DNA of 64,000 nucleotides from Stomoxys calcitrans (Eukaryota > Arthropoda > Insecta > Diptera > Muscidae): assembly GCF_963082655.1 (NCBI RefSeq), contig NC_081553.1, forward strand, positions 34,106,882 to 34,170,881, read 5' to 3'. The translations under genes and the position numbers were made by a program. Of this stretch, positions 14,401 through 23,775 are shown piece by piece; the first letter of the stretch is position 1, and each line of letters opens with the position of its first letter. Under the pieces are notes generated by a model. That model was not told the DNA's origin, searched no databases, and saw nothing but the letters and a program-made list of their open reading frames with translations.

Positions 14401-15164
14401 TTTTACACAGGTCTCCAACATATAATTTTATTGTGGTCCGAACCGGAGCATATCTTGATATCGCTCTAATAGCAGAGCAAATCTTTTATTTAATCTTTTT
14501 TTTTGTCTAAGAAGATATGCCGGGAATAGAACTCGACAAATGCGATCCATGGTGGAGGGTTTATAAGATTCGGCCCGGCCAAACTTAGCACGCTTTTACT
14601 TGTTAATTTCTGATACCTCAGAAATGTCGCCAACACTAGTAGGGGATATCCAACACAGAACATTTGTTTCTGAAGTTCCCCCACGAATTCAGTGTTCAGT
14701 ACAATAAAACGTAAAAAGCCGAACCTCTCTTTTTAACCAATCTCTTTCTTTGAGTGTAAACAGTTTGTTCATGCTAATTGGATTATTTCCGTACGCAATT
14801 ATTATTCAATTCTATTTTCTATGTTAAGTTTTATTTTTCCAACTTTTCACTAGAAGCAGGGTTAGAACAAACTATTTCCTCATACTTACCGGCTCATTGT
14901 TGGAGGAACACCTTGACTGAAACACATAATCCCTTTCATTGGATGGAAGTCCATTTGGATATCTCAAACTTAAGTCAATTATATAGCGACACTCTTTGTA
15001 CGGAACACACAGGCCGCGCTCAAGATTTGGTGTAAGGCAGGCATTTTCTACAAAAGCAAATACTTAAAACAAATTCTGCCAAACTCATCTTTAGCCCTTT
15101 TAAACTTACGCGCCATAATCGCGGACAACAACCCCAAAAAACAAATTATTTGTATGGTATACAT
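2430..15164 (-). CDS. CLIP-domain trypsin-like serine protease (gene A), complete
   Basis: Seven exons, 5' to 3': 15164-15110, 15047-14890, 11078-10961, 10893-10686, 3172-2982, 2915-2817, 2746-2430. Together they give 1146 nt, 381 aa and a TAG stop; all introns are GT-AG and phases match. Residues 1-18 (MYTIQIICFLGLLSAIMA) are a signal peptide. Residues 19 to about 77 form a CLIP domain with six Cys ending in LCC, followed by a Pro/Thr/Ser-rich linker. Cleavage after Lys127 (GDK/VAGG) should activate the zymogen. Catalytic residues are His171 (codon 10712-10714, LTAAHC), Asp230 (3022-3024, NDIAL) and Ser326 (2598-2600, GDSGGP); Asp320 is position 189, so Arg/Lys specificity is expected. The extra Cys196/Cys205 pair and VRLGEH motif are typical of easter/grass-type CLIP-B proteases acting in haemolymph or perivitelline cascades. 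The 7.5-kb intron 4 is full of transposons. The exact orthologue is not assigned. Confidence 0.93.
3206..3292 (-). mobile_element. DINE-like tail fragment
   Basis: GTGCTAAGTTCGGCCCGGCCGAATCTTATAAACCCTCCACCATGG is the hairpin tail of the DINE-like family in minus orientation. It lies about 30 bp from the acceptor of protease A exon 5 and is cut by the mariner-like pseudogene that follows. Confidence 0.7.
3294..4144 (-). pseudogene. mariner/IS630-superfamily transposase pseudogene
   Basis: The N-terminal part (3673-4029, starts MNRLTNEQRWQIIEFYY) contains an HTH-like start joined directly to the SDEAHFWLNGYVNKQN block, which carries the first catalytic Asp. The C-terminal part (3341-3623) has the WPPRSCD-TPLDY-like block with the last catalytic Asp, here CPLRSCDFTPLDY. 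About 120 codons expected between HTH and SDEAHFW are missing and the two parts are out of frame. The right end AAAATCACCCTTTA matches the terminal repeat of the MITEs at 46792 and 62829; the left terminal repeat is lost. Inactive insertion in intron 4 of protease A. Confidence 0.85.
4224..4290 (+). mobile_element. DINE-like head fragment
   Basis: GTACCCACCACCGAAG...CATCGAAATTTCC...CCGACCCTAT is the head of a DINE-like element, cut off where the next repeat family (CTTCTTATATATAAAA) begins. Confidence 0.65.
4291..5852 (+). mobile_element. Helitron-like repeat (CTAG family), 3' truncated
   Basis: It begins CTTCTTATATATAAAAATC, as does the copy at 26282, and continues with a block on GGCTGAACCGATTTTCTTGAAA. 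About eight imperfect units of 120-180 bp follow, each containing CAATATGGG(A/C)CTCAAATGAAAGGTATTT and GATATCCAA(A/T). The last two units are nearly identical (5505-5640 and 5665-5800) and end in a 35-bp hairpin. No transposase or Rep/helicase coding is seen. The CTAG end shown by the other two copies is missing here. Confidence 0.6.
5776..5852. repeat. Perfect 35-bp inverted repeat with 7-nt loop
   Basis: Positions 5776-5810 are perfectly complementary to 5818-5852 around the spacer CTTATAT. The left arm belongs to the preceding repeat unit, so the right arm is an inverted copy of its end. Confidence 0.95.
5853..7005. other. Unassigned intron sequence with a local duplication
   Basis: This lies in intron 4 of protease A. 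5853-6120 is less AT-rich and may be a TE remnant, but no domain is readable. 6200-7005 is AT-rich. A 100-bp segment at 6526-6625 is repeated at 6655-6754 with about 90 percent identity. Confidence 0.4.
6526..6754. repeat. Direct duplication, two units of about 100 bp
   Basis: Both units contain AAATGAAATTTTAGCAAAATTCTA(G/C)GAATATTTCTCGA(T/C)TCATTCTACAAATCACTT and TGACTAGCAAA, with an A-rich spacer between them. Confidence 0.8.
7006..8320 (-). mobile_element. DINE-1/mini-me-like element
   Basis: It starts with the tail hairpin (GCTAAGTTCGGCCGGGCCGAAC, 7021 onward) and GCCCACCACC. About five tandem units follow, each with ACTGTTCCAAATTTCAGCGAAATCGG and GATCGGTCTATATGGTAGCTATATC at a 153-bp period, and it ends with the CAGACAGACGGGCAGAC block and core near 8235-8290. 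The head is degenerate. In-frame peptides through the units arise because the period is divisible by three. Confidence 0.8.
8490..9978 (-). mobile_element. Helitron-like repeat (CTAG family), minus orientation
   Basis: The 3' end in minus orientation is GCGGAGCGGGCCCGGTTCAGCTAG, with CTAG at 8490-8493 followed by T, the Helitron CTRR-type ending. The GC-rich stretch just inside could form the usual terminal hairpin. Internal units carry ATACCTTTCATTTGA(A/T)(A/C)CC and a TATAGCCTATGTTTCCTTCC motif. The 5' end near 9960-9978 (AACAAACACAAATTGA) is degenerate. A SINE is inserted at 9165-9330. Confidence 0.65.
9165..9330 (-). mobile_element. tRNA-derived SINE, internally deleted
   Basis: In reverse, the head contains GGCCACCGTAGCGCAGAGGTTAGC (A box) and GGGTTCGAATCCTGGC (B box), about 15 bp closer together than in other copies. 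The SINE body is mostly deleted, but the tail block with CACTCATTGATATGTGAGAAG is kept. TTCCAACCCAA (9154-9164) and TTCCAAACCAA (9331-9341) look like an 11-bp target duplication with one mismatch. It is not a functional tRNA: the acceptor stem and anticodon arm do not fold. Confidence 0.85.
10150..10378 (+). pseudogene. RTE-type LINE, 3' coding fragment
   Basis: A frame reads RIKIQRLRWLGHV then RMDEEA-like residues, the common C-terminus of RTE-clade reverse transcriptases, with frameshifts and stops. The same region is better preserved in reverse at 20745-21100. It lies in intron 4 of protease A, about 310 bp from exon 4; 10379-10685 between them shows nothing recognisable. Confidence 0.7.
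11225..12470 (-). mobile_element. DINE-1/mini-me-like element, tail missing
   Basis: About six tandem units with AAATCGGAT(A/G)(A/G)GAATTGCGCCCTCTAGA-GCTCAAGAAGTCAAGA are followed by GACGGACGGACGGACATGGCTAGATCGACA, the conserved core (which has a small internal duplication of CACGACGATCAA) and ATATATATACTTTATGGGGTCTCAGACGAATATTTCGAGGAGTTAC near 12362-12410. It lies in intron 2 of protease A. Confidence 0.8.
12656..12930. repeat. Tandem duplication of the DINE head/LINE junction
   Basis: 12656-12794 and 12795-12930 are nearly identical for about 125 bp. Both contain the DINE head up to TACTAATCT followed by the first 90 bp of the inserted LINE, so the duplication occurred after the LINE inserted. 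Confidence 0.85.
12835..13891 (+). mobile_element. 5'-truncated non-LTR retrotransposon with RNase H domain
   Basis: The insertion is flanked by 9-bp direct repeats TACTAATCT (12826-12834 and 13892-13900). Coding starts within an RNase H domain: YTDG (13006-13017) holds the first catalytic Asp, and PGHRDIPGNSKADELARL (about 13290-13350) the later metal-binding His/Asp region. A shifted frame then reads EETIEHLLCVCPAL, the Cys/His block that follows RNase H in I/Jockey/R1-type elements. There are frameshifts near 13560 and a short CCTAA-rich 3' tail at 13870-13891. It is dead on arrival; the clade is not resolved. Confidence 0.85.
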
Positions 15165-16150
15165 TGCAAATCGAAGTGCGAATGCCAATTATTACTGTGT
15201 TTAGGAAATGGAATTTTAAAATGTAATTTTTTTTTTGTGTCAATTCAACGCGTTGCGGGTTCCCCGTTTAAGTGACAACTAACTAGAATATTTTGTGCTG
15301 GCTGAGTTTTAAATAAGTCTCGATAAAATTAACTCTCACTCTTTCTCTCGTACCATACCCCAAAAGTCTCAAGCTTGACTTGGATTGTTGATTTGCAACC
15401 TGCGGTTGTGACGGTAGTCACTTGAAACCGGCTCGTGCTATTTAGCGTTCTTCTGAACTTGATTTTTTTTTTGTGAAATTCTTGAATGAAACCATGAATG
15501 GATATAAAAGTTGTTAGGGTGTTTCCGTTAGGTGTGTTAGATTATTTATGAAAAAAAAAATTTTAAAAAAAATTAACAAGATTCCATTCAAAAGTTAATT
15601 AGCTTCAATTTTTATAAAAAGTGACTTTCTGCTGGCAGACCAAAATTGACAAATGCCAAGACGAAAAATCGAAATAAAGAAATAACTGATAATCTCAGTA
15701 CTAGTGCACGCAAACAAAACGTTTGGGACTTTTTTACGGCAAACAAAATACTTTTATCACCAAGTTTTTCTTTTATTATAACCGAGTAACGTTTCGCTTC
15801 AAAAAATCAAAAGGTTGTCTCAAACGTAGCATTATTGTACATAAATAACTTTTTTATTGTAAACCCTTTCGCACCAAAAACTTTTGTAAAACCGAAATTT
15901 TTTTTTATTGCAAAAGTGCTTCGATGGCCGCAAATGATTATTCATTTACCGGACCAATAATAATTCTCTCGTGTCTCTCTTAATAGAGAGAAAGAGTGAG
16001 TATTTGAGCATATAAACCAACAATACTCACACTATTGCACATTACTTTGTACGTACACAAGGAATCCCGAGCAGGCCCATGGGCTTGCAAATAATTGCAA
16101 TTGTGTTCGATTCGCTGGAATAGACACATTCTCACACACAACATTTTTCC
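15165..16150. other. 5' flank of protease A
   Basis: This region upstream of the protease A start codon is AT-rich and free of the dispersed families until 16155. On the minus strand TTATTTAAAACTCAGCC at about 15300-15320 is a weak TATA/initiator candidate about 145 nt before the ATG. Nothing else is recognisable. Confidence 0.3.
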
Positions 16151-16154
16151 TTTT

Positions 16155-17862
16155 TAAACACTCCACCATAGGATGGGGGTATACTAATTTCGTTTGTAAC
16201 TACTCGAAATATTCTTCTTAGACCCCATAAAGTATATATATTCTTGATCGTCATGATATTTTAAGTCGATCTAGCCATGTCCGTCCGTCCGTCTGTCTGT
16301 CAAAAGCACGCTAACTTTTGAAGGATTAAAGCTAGCCGCTTGAAATTTTGCACAAATACTTCTTATTAGTGTAGGTCGGTTGGGATTTTAAATGGGCCAT
16401 ATCGGTCCAAGTTTAAATATAGCAGCCATATAAACCGATCTTGGGTCTTGAGTTCTTGAGCCTCTAGAGGTCGTAGTTCTTATCCGATTGCAATGAAATT
16501 TTGCACGACATGTTTTGTTATAATATCCAATAACTGTGCCAAGTATGGTTGAAATTGGTCCATTACCTGATATAGCAGCCATATATACCGATCTTGGGTC
16601 TTGACTTCTTGAGCCTCTAGAAGGCGCAATCCTTATCCGATTGGAATGAAATTTTGCACGACGCATTTTGTTATGATATCCAACAATTGTGCCAATTTAG
16701 GTTAAAATCGGTTCATAACCTGATATACCTGTCATATAAACCAATCTTGGGACTTGACTTCTTGAGCCTCTAGAGGGCTTAGTTCTTATCCGATTGCAAT
16801 GAAATTTTGCACGACGTGTTTTGTTATGATATCCAATAACTGTGCCAAGTATGGTTGAAATTCGTCCATAACTTGATATAGCTGTCATATAAACCGATCT
16901 GGGGACTTGACTTCTTGAGCCTCTATAGGGCGCAATTTTTATCCGATTGGAATGAAATTTTGTACGACGTATTTCATTATGACTTCCAATAAGTGTGCCA
17001 ATTTAGGTTAAAATCGGTTTATAACCTGATATAGCTGTCATATAAACCGATCTTGGGACTGGACTTATTTAGCCTCTAGAGGGCGCAATTCTTTTCCGAT
17101 TGGAATGAACAATGGAATATCCAACAACTGTACAAAGTATGGTTCAAATCGGTCCATAACCTGATACAGCTGTCATATAAACCGATCTGGGGACTTGACT
17201 TTTTGAGCCTCTAGAGGGCGCAATTCTTATCCGATTGGAATGAAATTTTGCACGACGTGTTTTGTTTTTATATCCAACAACTGTGCCATGTATGGTTCAA
17301 ATCGGTCCATAACCTGATACAGCTGTCATATAAACCGATCTGGGGACTTGATTTCTTGAGCTACTAGAGGGCGCAATTCCTATCCGATTTGGCTGAAATT
17401 TTCCATGACGTATTTTATTATGACTTTCAACAACTGTGCCAAATAAGTTTCAAATCGGTTCATAACCTGATATAGCTGCCATATAAACCGATCTGGGATC
17501 TTGACTTCTTGAGTCTCTAGAGGTCGCAATTGTTATCCGATTTGCCTGAAATTTTGTAAGACGAATTCTCTCACCACCATTAACATGCGTATTTATTATG
17601 GTCTGAATCGGTTTATAGCCTTATGCAGCTCCCATATAAATCGATCTCTCTATATTACTTCTTGAGCCTCTAGAGGGCGCAACTCTTATTCGAATTGGCT
17701 GACATTTTACACAGGTCTCCAAAATATAATTTGATTGTGGTCCGAACAGGACCATATCTTGATATCGCTCTAATAGCAGAGCAAATCTTTCCTTTTATGC
17801 TTTTTTTTTGCTAAGAAGAGATGCCTGGAAAAGAACTCGACAAATGCGGTCCATGGTGGAGG
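16155..17862 (+). mobile_element. DINE-1/mini-me-like element
   Basis: Head ACTCCACCATAGGATGGGGGTATACTAA, TA tract at 16234-16240, core, then GTCCGTCCGTCCGTCTGTCTGTC at 16279-16301. About nine units follow with GAGCCTCTAGAGGGCGCAATTCTTATCCGATTGGAATGAAATTTTGCACGACG. It stops at CCATGGTGGAGGGTATA (17860), just before the tail hairpin, which is missing. Confidence 0.85.
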
Positions 17863-18156
17863 GTATATTTTTCGACCAACAAAATTGAACGATAAATTAT
17901 CAAAGAATGCTTATTTTATAAGCCGCCGTCATTATTTTTTGAATCGGCGAAGCCCCCGAGCCGCCGCCGCCGACCAAGATTTTGGCCGTGGCCCCCGCCG
18001 AGGAAATGCCCCGAATTCGTTCACTGTCCTTCTGGAAGCTTAAATTGTTGTCCAAATTAACAGAAATTTTGGACTTTGTAATGGAACACCACCCATTGCA
18101 ACTTCCAAAAAGCGGTCCCAATTGGTCTATTATCTGACATAGCTTCCATATACATT
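17863..18156. other. Unassigned segment with a GC-rich island
   Basis: About 100 bp at 17940-18020 are very GC-rich (GCCGCCGCCGCC, GGCCGTGGCCCCCGCCG), unlike anything nearby. On the minus strand it reads as a Gly-rich peptide (VGGGGSGASP), which is probably accidental. 18060-18156 resembles a degenerate DINE unit. Confidence 0.4.
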
Positions 18157-18285
18157 GGCGGCCACCGTAGGGCAAAGATAAGCATGTTCGTCTATGACGC
18201 TGAACACGTGGGTTCGAATACTAACGAGATCATCAGAAAGCGGTGGTTATCCTCTCCTTATGCTGGCGACATTTGTGAGGTACGA
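18157..18285 (+). mobile_element. tRNA-derived SINE, 3' truncated
   Basis: Head GGCGGCCACCGTAGGGCAAAGATAAGC with a mutated A box, then GACGCTGAACACGTGGGTTCGAATACTAACGAGA (B-box region) and GCTGGCGACATTTGTGAGGTAC. The remaining SINE body is absent. Confidence 0.8.
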
Positions 18286-18426
18286 ACCCTTCGTACACAT
18301 ATGCCCATCAACTATGTTAATTTGTGTAAATTTTTAGTAAAATCACTAATGGTGGGTTCCCACGATGAGGCCAAGCCAAACTTAGCGTTTTCCCACTTGC
18401 TGAGTGCTTACCTTGCTCTTTAAAAT

Positions 18427-18722
18427 GGCCCAAAGAGAAAAGTCCCTCGAATTGGCTTCTGGCGATTTTGACGGCTTCTCTGTGGATGAATTGAAGTGTG
18501 GAATATGGTTTTTTAGGTCATTCTTGTTGGCATACCCATGGTCTATGACGAAGGCTCAAAGGCAACTCCAAAAATGTTTTCCCGATAAACGATGAAAACG
18601 ATTAGAGAGCGGTGATCATCGATCACAGCTGCCCATATCATCACTTGAAGTGGAAAATTACTTCGTTTGGACGTTCATAGGCTCAAGTTCGGGGCTCAAT
18701 TAAGTGAACACTACTATTTTGG
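18427..18722 (-). pseudogene. Tc1/mariner-type transposase fragment
   Basis: On the minus strand broken frames resemble the middle of Tc1/mariner transposases: an HP.-V-IW-AAV-like block, then SLIVFI-REN and RRPWVCQQ, where the second catalytic Asp (QQD) is expected just after. There are several stops. It differs from the transposase family at 3294-4144. Confidence 0.55.
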
Positions 18723-18744
18723 GAGTTTACGAATTGCTTCTGTT

Positions 18745-20055
18745 ATGCCCTTCGACCGGTACAGATTTGGATATAGCTGCCATATGGACCGATCCGCCGA
18801 TTTGGGGTCTTAGGCCCATAAAAGCCATATTTATTATCCGATTTTGCTGAAATTTAGTAGAGTGAGTTATTTTAGGCCCTTCAACATCTCTCTTCAATTT
18901 GGCACAGATCGGTTCAGATTTGGATATAGCTGCCATATAGACCGATCTCTCGATTTAAGGTTTTGGGCCCATAAAAGGCGCATTTATTGTCCGATGTCGC
19001 CGAAATCTGGAAGAGGGAGCTGTATTAGGCCCTTCGACATCCTTCTTCAATTTGGCTCAGATCGGTTCAGATTTGGATATAGCTGCCATATAGACCGATC
19101 ACTCGATTTAAGGTTTGGGCCATAAAAGGCGCATTTATTGTCCAATGTCGCCGAAATTTGGGACAGTGAGTTGCATTAGGCCCCTCGACATCATTCTATA
19201 ATTTGGCCGAGATCGGTCTAGATTTGGATATAGCTGTCATATAGACCGATCTCTCGATTTAAGGTCTTGGGCCCATAAATGGCGCATTTATTGTCCGATT
19301 TCGCTGAAATTTGGGACATTGAGTTATGTTGGGCTCTTCGACATTCTTCTTCAATTTGGCTCAGATCGGTTCAGATTTGGATATAGCTGCCATATGGATC
19401 GATCCCTCCGTTTAATTTTTTGGGCCCATAAAAGACACATTTATTGCCCGATTTCGCCGAAATTTGGGACAGTGAGTTGCGTAAGGCCCTTAGACTTCTT
19501 CAATTTGGCTCTGATCGGTCCACATTTGGATATAGTTGCTATATAGACCGTTCTCTAGATTTAAGGTATTTGGCCCATGAAAGGCGCATTTATTATCCGA
19601 TTTCGCTGAAATTTAGGACAGTAAATTGTGTTAGGCCCTTTGAGATCTTTCTTCAATTTGGACCAGATCGATTCAGATTTGGATATAGCTGCCATATACA
19701 CCGATCTCTCGATTTAAGCTTTGGGGGCCATAAAAGGCGCATTTTTTGCCCGATTTCGCCGAAATTTGGGACAGTGAGTTGCGTTAGGTTCTTCGACATT
19801 TATCTGCAACTTGGCCCAAATCGGTCCAGATTTGGGTATAGCTGCCATATAGGCCTATCTCTCGATTTAAAATCTTGCGCCCATAAAAGGCGCATTTCTT
19901 GTCCGATGTCACCGAAATTTGGGACAGTTGGTTGTATTGGGCCCTTCGATAACTTTCTTCAATTTGGCCCAGGTCGGTACAGATTTAGATATAGCTGCCA
20001 TATAGACCGATCTGCCGATTTAGGGTCTTAGACCCATAAAAACGACATTTATTTT
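18745..20055 (+). mobile_element. DINE-like tandem core without ends
   Basis: About eight and a half units carry GATTTGGATATAGCTGCCATATAGACCGATCTCTCGATTTAAGG and GGCCCATAAAAGGCGCATTTATTGTCCGA. The sequence is the same subfamily as 296-1941. The repeat encodes a 51-codon in-frame unit, which explains a 195-codon open frame here. Neither the GTCY block nor the hairpin tail is present. Confidence 0.8.
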
Positions 20056-20650
20056 CCAATTTTGTAGTGTAGTAAACTTGATAACAGTGTGAACTTGGTA
20101 ACATTTCTGTCAGCTACCCTTTGATTTAAAATTATCCATATCTTTATAACATTGTCAAAAATTTCTTTGTATGTGAAATATGCCGTTTTTTATTGATTGC
20201 ATGCCCATCACATTATTGTTAATAACTTTTCGTTTTTTTCTCTTTTGAATACGTTTTGTTTTCAAAAATTCAATTGTTCCCATTTGAAAAATATTTCTAA
20301 AATTATGAAATTAAAATATCTGTTTGTACGAAGTAGACATTGGAAGGTAATCAGGTTTCATAACGTCATATGAAAGCGAATCTGCGTAAAGCTTTCGCGA
20401 ATTATAGATACGCGTGCTGTGAAAAAATAACTAAACTTTAATTTTAGAACTTTTTAAGCAATACTATTTTGGTCAATCTTTTTCGAGTATAACGTGTTTC
20501 AAGTATAATCGTATAAAAGTTTGGTCGAAATCCACCACCATGGATTGTACCTAAAATTTACTCAAGTGAACTAAATTAAAGTGCATATTAGACCGTCCAA
20601 TGCTTAAAGGGAGAAGATTTTTTTTTTGCAATAGGAAAAACGCATACCCT
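20056..20650. other. Unassigned AT-rich segment
   Basis: No coding potential is seen. About 30 bp at 20090-20120 (GAACTTGGTAACATTTCTGTCAGCTACCC) recur with small changes at 58111-58140, downstream of protease C, suggesting an unrecognised short dispersed repeat. Confidence 0.35.
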
Positions 20651-20652
20651 CC

Positions 20653-22215
20653 ATTTTCTTATACCCACCATCATAGGATAGGGGGTATATTCATTTAGTC
20701 ATTTCATTAGCTTTACTTTTACTTACTTTAATTGGCTATGACAGAATATTTGTTCCACTAGCCGAACATGGAATAGCGTTCCAAGCGCCTCGATCTTCTG
20801 CGCTCATTCTAAAATCTCTGACACCAAGTATCGAGGTGTCCCCACCACTTGATCTTTCCATCGGGCTTTTGGCCTTCCCGGTTTGCGTGTACCACCGTGT
20901 TTGCCTTCAAAAGATTCTTTGCTGGAGCTTCTTCATCCATTCTGACAACATGACCTAGCCAACGCATCCGTTGTTTTTTGATGCGTGTAACTATGCTATT
21001 GCCGTCATACAGCTCGCCTGTATTCTCCATTAACGCAAACTGGTCCATAGATTTTACGAAGAATCTTTCTCTCAAATACTCCAAGTACTGCCTCATTTGC
21101 TTTCACAAGTACCCATGCTTCAGAACCATATCATATAAACCGATCTTTATTATTTATCCGATTTCACTGAAATTTAGAATAGTGCGCAGTGCTACCCAAA
21201 TGTGTTACAGATCGGACTATATTTAGATATAGCTGTCATATAGACCGATCTGCCGATAAACCAGTGAGTTATATTTAGCCTCCTGAGACCCGACCTAAAT
21301 ATGGTTCAGATCGGACTATATATAGATATAGCCGATCTGCCGATAATGGGGTCTAAAGCCCAAAAAAGCTGTATTTATAACCCGATTTCGCTAAAAATTG
21401 AAACAGTGAATAGGTTAGGTCTCCCAACATCTGGCCTTAATATGGTTCTGATCGGACTATATTTAGATATTGCTGCCTTATAAATCGATCTGCCAATAAG
21501 GGGTCTGAAGCCCATAAACAGCAACTTGTACGTTTTACTTTATCTTCGGTGTCTCGCTTTCAATAACTGTGCTTAGTATGGTCCGAATCGGTTCAAAACC
21601 TGATATAAATCGATCTCCCAATTATACTTCTTGACCATTTAGAGGGCGTAATACTTGACCTTCAACTTACGCGCTAAATATGGTCTTAATCGGTCCATAA
21701 CCTGATATAGCTCCCATATAAACCGATCTCTCGATTTTACTTCTTGAGCCTCCAGAGGGCGTAATTCTTGACCTTCAACTTACGCGCTAAATATGGTCTG
21801 AATCGGTCCATAACCTGATATAGCTCCCATATAAACCGATCTCTCCATTTTACTTCTTGAGCCTCCATAGGGCGTAATTCTTATACAATTTGGCTGAAAC
21901 TTTGCACAGTAGCTGTTTCTATGACTACTAACATACGTGCCAGATATGGTCTGAATCGGTCCATAACCTAATGTAGCTCCCATATTAACAGATCTCCATA
22001 TCTATTTATTTATAGAGCGACTATAGAGCGCAATTCTTATCTGATTTGATTGAAATTTTCCACAATGGCATCTACTATGGTCTCCAACACCAAAGTCAAG
22101 TATGACCTGAATCGGTTCATAACTTGATAAAGCTCCAATAACACAACAGTTCTTATCCAATATCCCTTGACAAATGCGATCCATGGTGAAGGGTATATAA
22201 GATTCTCAGCACGCT
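20653..22215 (+). mobile_element. Mosaic of DINE-like fragments
   Basis: A head (ATACCCACCATCATAGGATAGGGGGTATATTCATTTAGTC) at 20660-20700 is followed by a LINE fragment. Units with ATATTTAGATATAGCTGTCATATAGACCGATCTGCCGATA follow from 21110, then from 21560 a different subfamily with AACCTGATATAGCTCCCATATAAACCGATCTCTC. It ends CCATGGTGAAGGGTATATAAGATTCTCAGCACGC near 22215, so at least two insertions are fused. Confidence 0.75.
20745..21100 (-). pseudogene. RTE-type LINE, 3' coding end
   Basis: A nearly intact minus-strand frame reads QYLEYLRERFFVKS, then RMRWLGHVVRMDEEAPAK and GQKPDGKIKWW-HLDTWCQRF. This is the C-terminal region of RTE/BovB-like reverse transcriptases. The 5' part is missing. 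It is the same family as the fragments at 10150-10378 and 52966-53124. Confidence 0.8.
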
Positions 22216-22590
22216 ATTTCTTGCAGATGATAAGAGATTTGCTTTGGTCCAATTTTGAATATTATGCGTGCGTACTCAAATTGTTACTGGAAGTCGTTCG
22301 CATACTTGAGAAAGAGAGAGAGAGAGTGAGTGAGAGCGACCTAAATTTTGAGAGTTTGGTAATTGAGAGCTTTCAAATTTCTACTGGAGGGTTTTTCCCA
22401 CCACAAATTTGCAGCATCGAACAGCTGTTTTATGAACACCAGCTGTTTAACTCAAATAAATAGCAAAAGAGAGTTAAGACTGCACTTACTCTCTTGAAAA
22501 TGTTTACGAGAAAAGTACGCGAACAGACCTATTATTAAACCATATTAGTTCCTTTCTCCCTCTTATTAGTCTTCCTTCTCTTTTCATGTG
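22216..22590. other. Unassigned segment with GA-rich stretch
   Basis: A GAGA-type microsatellite (GAGAAAGAGAGAGAGAG) lies at about 22309-22330. No recognisable gene; the open frame across it begins inside the preceding repeat tail. Confidence 0.35.
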
Positions 22591-22602
22591 TAAAAGATTC
22601 TG

Positions 22603-22917
22603 GAGGTCACCGTAGCGCAGAGATTAGCATGTCAGCCTATGACTCTGAACGCCTGGGTTCGAATCCTGGCGAGACCATCAGAAAAAATGTTCAGCGGTGG
22701 TTTTCCCCTCTTAATGCTGGCAACATTTGGGAGGTACTATGCCATGTAAAACTTCTCTCCAAAGAGGTGTCGCACTGCGGCACGCCGTTTGGACTCAGCC
22801 AAAAAAAACGAGGCCCCTTATCATTGAGCTTAAATTTGAATCGGACTGCACTCATTGATATGTGAGAAGTTGGCCTTACTCCTTAGTGGAATGTTCATGG
22901 GCAAAATTTGCATTTGC
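22603..22917 (+). mobile_element. tRNA-derived SINE, full length with 11-bp TSD
   Basis: The 315-bp copy is flanked by AAAAGATTCTG at 22592-22602 and 22918-22928. The head has TAGCGCAGAGATTAGC (A box) and GGTTCGAATCC (B box) of a pol III promoter. The body has CAGCGGTGGTTTTCCCCTC, CTCCAAAGAGGTGTCGCACTGCGGCACGCCG and CTTATCATTGAGCTTAAA; the tail is GGGCAAAATTTGCATTTGC. This is the best reference copy of the family in the window. Confidence 0.93.
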
Positions 22918-22928
22918 AAAAGATTCTG

Positions 22929-23283
22929 TATAAGTTTGTATTTTTCATTTCGCATAAGATGTCGCTACTTTGATGGTGGTAACAAGATTACATTCCTGTC
23001 CGATTCTCCTGAAAACGTCTCTGTTAGCAATGCAATCACTTCATGGAATTCACAATATTCGTTGGTACAGTCACAATTCAAAGGCTTGTATTCTCTTCTG
23101 AGCTGTTGCCTTCAATGTAAAATTTGCAAGGGCGTACTTTAAGACTGTATTTTGCATATTTGTAAAATACGTAGTATTTTGTATTTTTATGTACGTCATC
23201 AATTTAAAATGTTCTTGTATTTAAAGAAAGCATTGAACATTTCCCACTTTTCATTCAATTGTGCATCCAAATAATTGTGCGTT
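22929..23283. other. Unassigned AT-rich segment
   Basis: Open frames are short and show no family features. No promoter or repeat structure is recognised. Confidence 0.3.
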
Positions 23284-23775
23284 TTTATACCCATCACCGA
23301 TGGATGGGGGTATATTCATTTTGCCATTCCATTTGCAACACATCGAAATATCCATTTCCGATCCTATAAAGAATATCTATTCTTGATTGTCGTGAAAATC
23401 TAAACGATTTAGGAAAGCTTAAAACAACTCAATTTTTTAAATTTCAACGATATCGGATAATAAATAAAGCTTTTATGGGCTCCAGACCTTTAATCCGGAG
23501 ATCGATCTCCATGGCAGCTGTAAAGGCGCATGTATTGTATTATCCGATTTTGCTGAAATTTGGTATAGTGACCTATGTTAGGTTTCTCGACATCCTCGCC
23601 ATATATGGTTAAGATCGGTCTATATTTGGATATAGCTGCCATAAAGGCAAATATTCTGTTTTACAAACACTCGATGTCTGTGCCGAAATTTGTCCAAATC
23701 GGACCATATTTTGAATTTTCACCGGATTACGACGAAAGTTGCGAGGCGGTGGGTACCAAAAGATCCACCTGGTCG
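23284..23775 (+). mobile_element. DINE-like element, internally deleted
   Basis: Head TTTTATACCCATCACCGATGGATGGGGGTATATTCATTTTGCC, then the core at 23380-23400. The GTCY block is missing and only about two units remain before a degraded end (GGTGGGTACCAAAAGATCCACC). Confidence 0.7.

Larger units (their letters stand above)
12656..14612 (+). mobile_element. DINE-1/mini-me-like element interrupted by a LINE
   Basis: The head (TTTTTATACCCACCACCATAGGATGG) at 12656 and again at 12795 leads to a LINE insertion. The element resumes at 13892 (CTACTAATCTTGTCATTCCG), passes the core, then units with GATATAGCTGTCATATAAACCGATCTGGGGACTTGACTTCTTGAGC, and ends GGCCCGGCCAAACTTAGCACGCTTTTACTTGTT near 14612. 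It lies in intron 2 of protease A, about 280 bp from exon 2. Confidence 0.85.

Noticed and set aside
19444..20031. 195-codon open frame on the plus strand
   Set aside because: It is a read-through of the 153-bp (51-codon) DINE-like units; the same peptide recurs with stops in other copies, so it is not a gene.
22603..22690. tRNA gene (A and B boxes, GGTTCGAATCC)
   Set aside because: No closing acceptor stem or proper anticodon arm, and the sequence is the head of a dispersed SINE with target duplications. The same holds for 9256-9326, 34071-34150 and 41181-41250.
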